Assembly: GCF_015234515.1 (NCBI RefSeq)
Contig: NZ_JADGMY010000014.1
Span: 1-64,000 of the forward strand
Length of the DNA stretch: 64,000 bases
From: Cellulomonas sp.
GTDB lineage: Bacteria > Actinomycetota > Actinomycetes > Actinomycetales > Cellulomonadaceae
Reading direction: 5' to 3'
Both the position numbers and the translations under genes were made by a program. The notes beneath the pieces were generated by a model. It saw nothing but the letters and a program-made list of their open reading frames with translations, had not been told where the DNA came from and ran no database searches. This document shows positions 63,296 to 64,000 of the stretch, piece after piece (the first letter of the stretch is position 1; each line of letters opens with the position of its first letter).

Positions 63296-63708
63296 TGCTT
63301 CGGTTCCGTCCCGACCTCGTGGCGTGCGTGCTCCGTGCGCAGCTCGTCCGCGAAGGCCTCGGCGTTCTCGAGCTGCTGTCGCAGGCTCGCGCAGCGCTCG
63401 TCGACGGCGATGCGGAACGTGTCCAGCCGGTCGACCAGCGTGCTGCGTTCCGGTGCGGGCGTCGCGGTGTCGGCGAGCGCGTCGATCGTCTCCAGCAGCT
63501 CGCGCATCTCCTCGAGGGAGAAGTCCAGCGGCTTCATCCGGCGGACGAGCTGCAGCCGGGTGATGTCGGCCTCGGAGTACAGCCGGAACCCGCCCTGGGA
63601 GCGTGCCGACGGGACGACCAGCCCGACCTCCTCGTAGTAGCGGATGGTGCGCAGCGACAACCGCGTCCGTTCGGCGACCTCGCCGATCTGCTTGTGGGCG
63701 GCGCTCAC
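63292..63708 (-). CDS. MerR-family transcriptional regulator
   Basis: A 138-residue regulator. The N-terminal winged helix is canonical: IGEVAERTRLSLRTIRYYEE, GLVVPSARSQGGFRLYSEAD and LVRRMKPLDFSLEEMRELL; a C-terminal antiparallel coiled coil (RLDTFRIAVDERCASLRQQL) follows. It has one Cys in the coil and no metal-binding cysteine cluster, so a metal signal is unlikely. GTG start; a TAGATT box on the minus strand at 63739-63744 is a candidate -10. It is the first gene of a two-gene unit with prfC. Confidence 0.9.
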   Translation of the reverse strand: MSAAHKQIGEVAERTRLSLRTIRYYEEVGLVVPSARSQGGFRLYSEADITRLQLVRRMKPLDFSLEEMRELLETIDALADTATPAPERSTLVDRLDTFRIAVDERCASLRQQLENAEAFADELRTEHARHEVGTEPKQ

Positions 63709-63783
63709 GCAGTGCCCTCGGTCGTGGTCATGGGACCAAATCTACCGCAACGGAAGAGTGGTCGACGCACCCCTTGTCGAGGG

Positions 63784-63820
63784 CTGAACATGCGTTTAGT
63801 GTGTTGAACATGGGTTCAAC
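63784..63820 (+). promoter_or_regulatory. Double operator overlapping the TetR start codon
   Basis: Two related dyads: CTGAAC-ATGC-GTTTAG (63784-63799) and GTTGAAC-ATGG-GTTCAAC (63803-63820). Their centres are 20 bp apart, about two helical turns. The second includes the ATG of the TetR gene, and TAGTGT (63797-63802) 7 nt before that ATG is a leaderless -10. This predicts autorepression, and possibly control of the divergent merR-prfC unit. Confidence 0.7.
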
Positions 63821-64000
63821 GCCGCCGGCGGAGCTCGCGCCGCACCGCGACCTGACGACCCGCGCGCGCATCCGCGACGCGGCGGTCGCCCGGTACGCGC
63901 GGGAGGGGTTCGGCGTCGGGCTGCGGGCGATCGCCGAGGACGCCGGCGTGAGCGCGGCGCTGATCCTCCACCACTTCGGCTCCAAGGACGGGTTGCGCGC
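63810..64000 (+). CDS. TetR-family regulator, N-terminal part (cut by window edge)
   Basis: The first 63 codons of a TetR regulator. It begins MGSTPPAELAPHRDLTTRAR, then IRDAAVARYAREGFGVGLRA, IAEDAGVSAALILHHFGSKD, which is the full helix-turn-helix. The ligand domain is outside the window. The start lies inside its own operator and directly after a -10 box, so it is probably leaderless and autoregulated. Confidence 0.85.
   Translation, partial: MGSTPPAELAPHRDLTTRARIRDAAVARYAREGFGVGLRAIAEDAGVSAALILHHFGSKDGLR

Overview
The window is very GC-rich DNA from an actinobacterium. Several features fit Cellulomonas or a close relative in Micrococcales: a secreted two-domain GH10 xylanase with a family-2 cellulose-binding module, a WhiB7 protein, an AdnAB-type helicase-nuclease, a mycoredoxin, and many start codons that sit 6-7 nt after a TANNNT box (leaderless transcripts). 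The genus is an inference from gene content; no rRNA is present.

Layout. 1-4617: a divergent EamA exporter/MarR regulator pair, then a ZTP-riboswitch-controlled glyA-folD one-carbon operon, a VOC-fold protein and exonuclease III. 4684-12512 (minus): two adjacent MacAB-like ABC export operons, the first led by a lipoprotein gene. 12676-17814 (minus): galT-galK and the large duplicated xylanase. 18065-24910: Mrp, a DUF1003/MgtE-N-CBS pair, a stress protein, aminopeptidase P, and a PHP phosphoesterase coupled to MarC. 24981-25149 is a five-unit ~32-bp tandem repeat that ends in a perfect 20-bp hairpin.

25165-53054 closely follows the gene order I recall around M. tuberculosis rhlE-adnAB-nudC-mrx1-uvrD2-whiB7-Rv3193c: DEAD-box helicase, ferritin-like protein, DUF3107, TetR, adnA-adnB, nudC, mycoredoxin, uvrD2, whiB7, a ThiF-like protein, metallopeptidases, a PDZ-Lon protease and UPF0182. 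Between adnB and nudC lie locally variable genes: an NhaA-DsbA fusion, a C-terminal fragment of a second Na+/H+ antiporter, a decayed IS5-family element and an aminoglycoside-phosphotransferase-like gene.

53181-64000: an EamA transporter, initiator tRNA, an unrecognised 468-aa protein, three small minus-strand proteins, a chromate-resistance operon with chrB split in two, RNase J, a MerR regulator translationally coupled to release factor 3, and the start of an autoregulated TetR gene cut by the window edge.

The best regulatory finding is the whiB7 leader. It has a promoter with an AT-rich box beside the -35, a 54-codon upstream ORF, an intrinsic terminator, and a competing antiterminator whose 5' arm abuts the upstream ORF's stop codon. 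This is the complete logic of ribosome-sensing antibiotic-induced attenuation. No CRISPR array, prophage or rRNA operon was seen.
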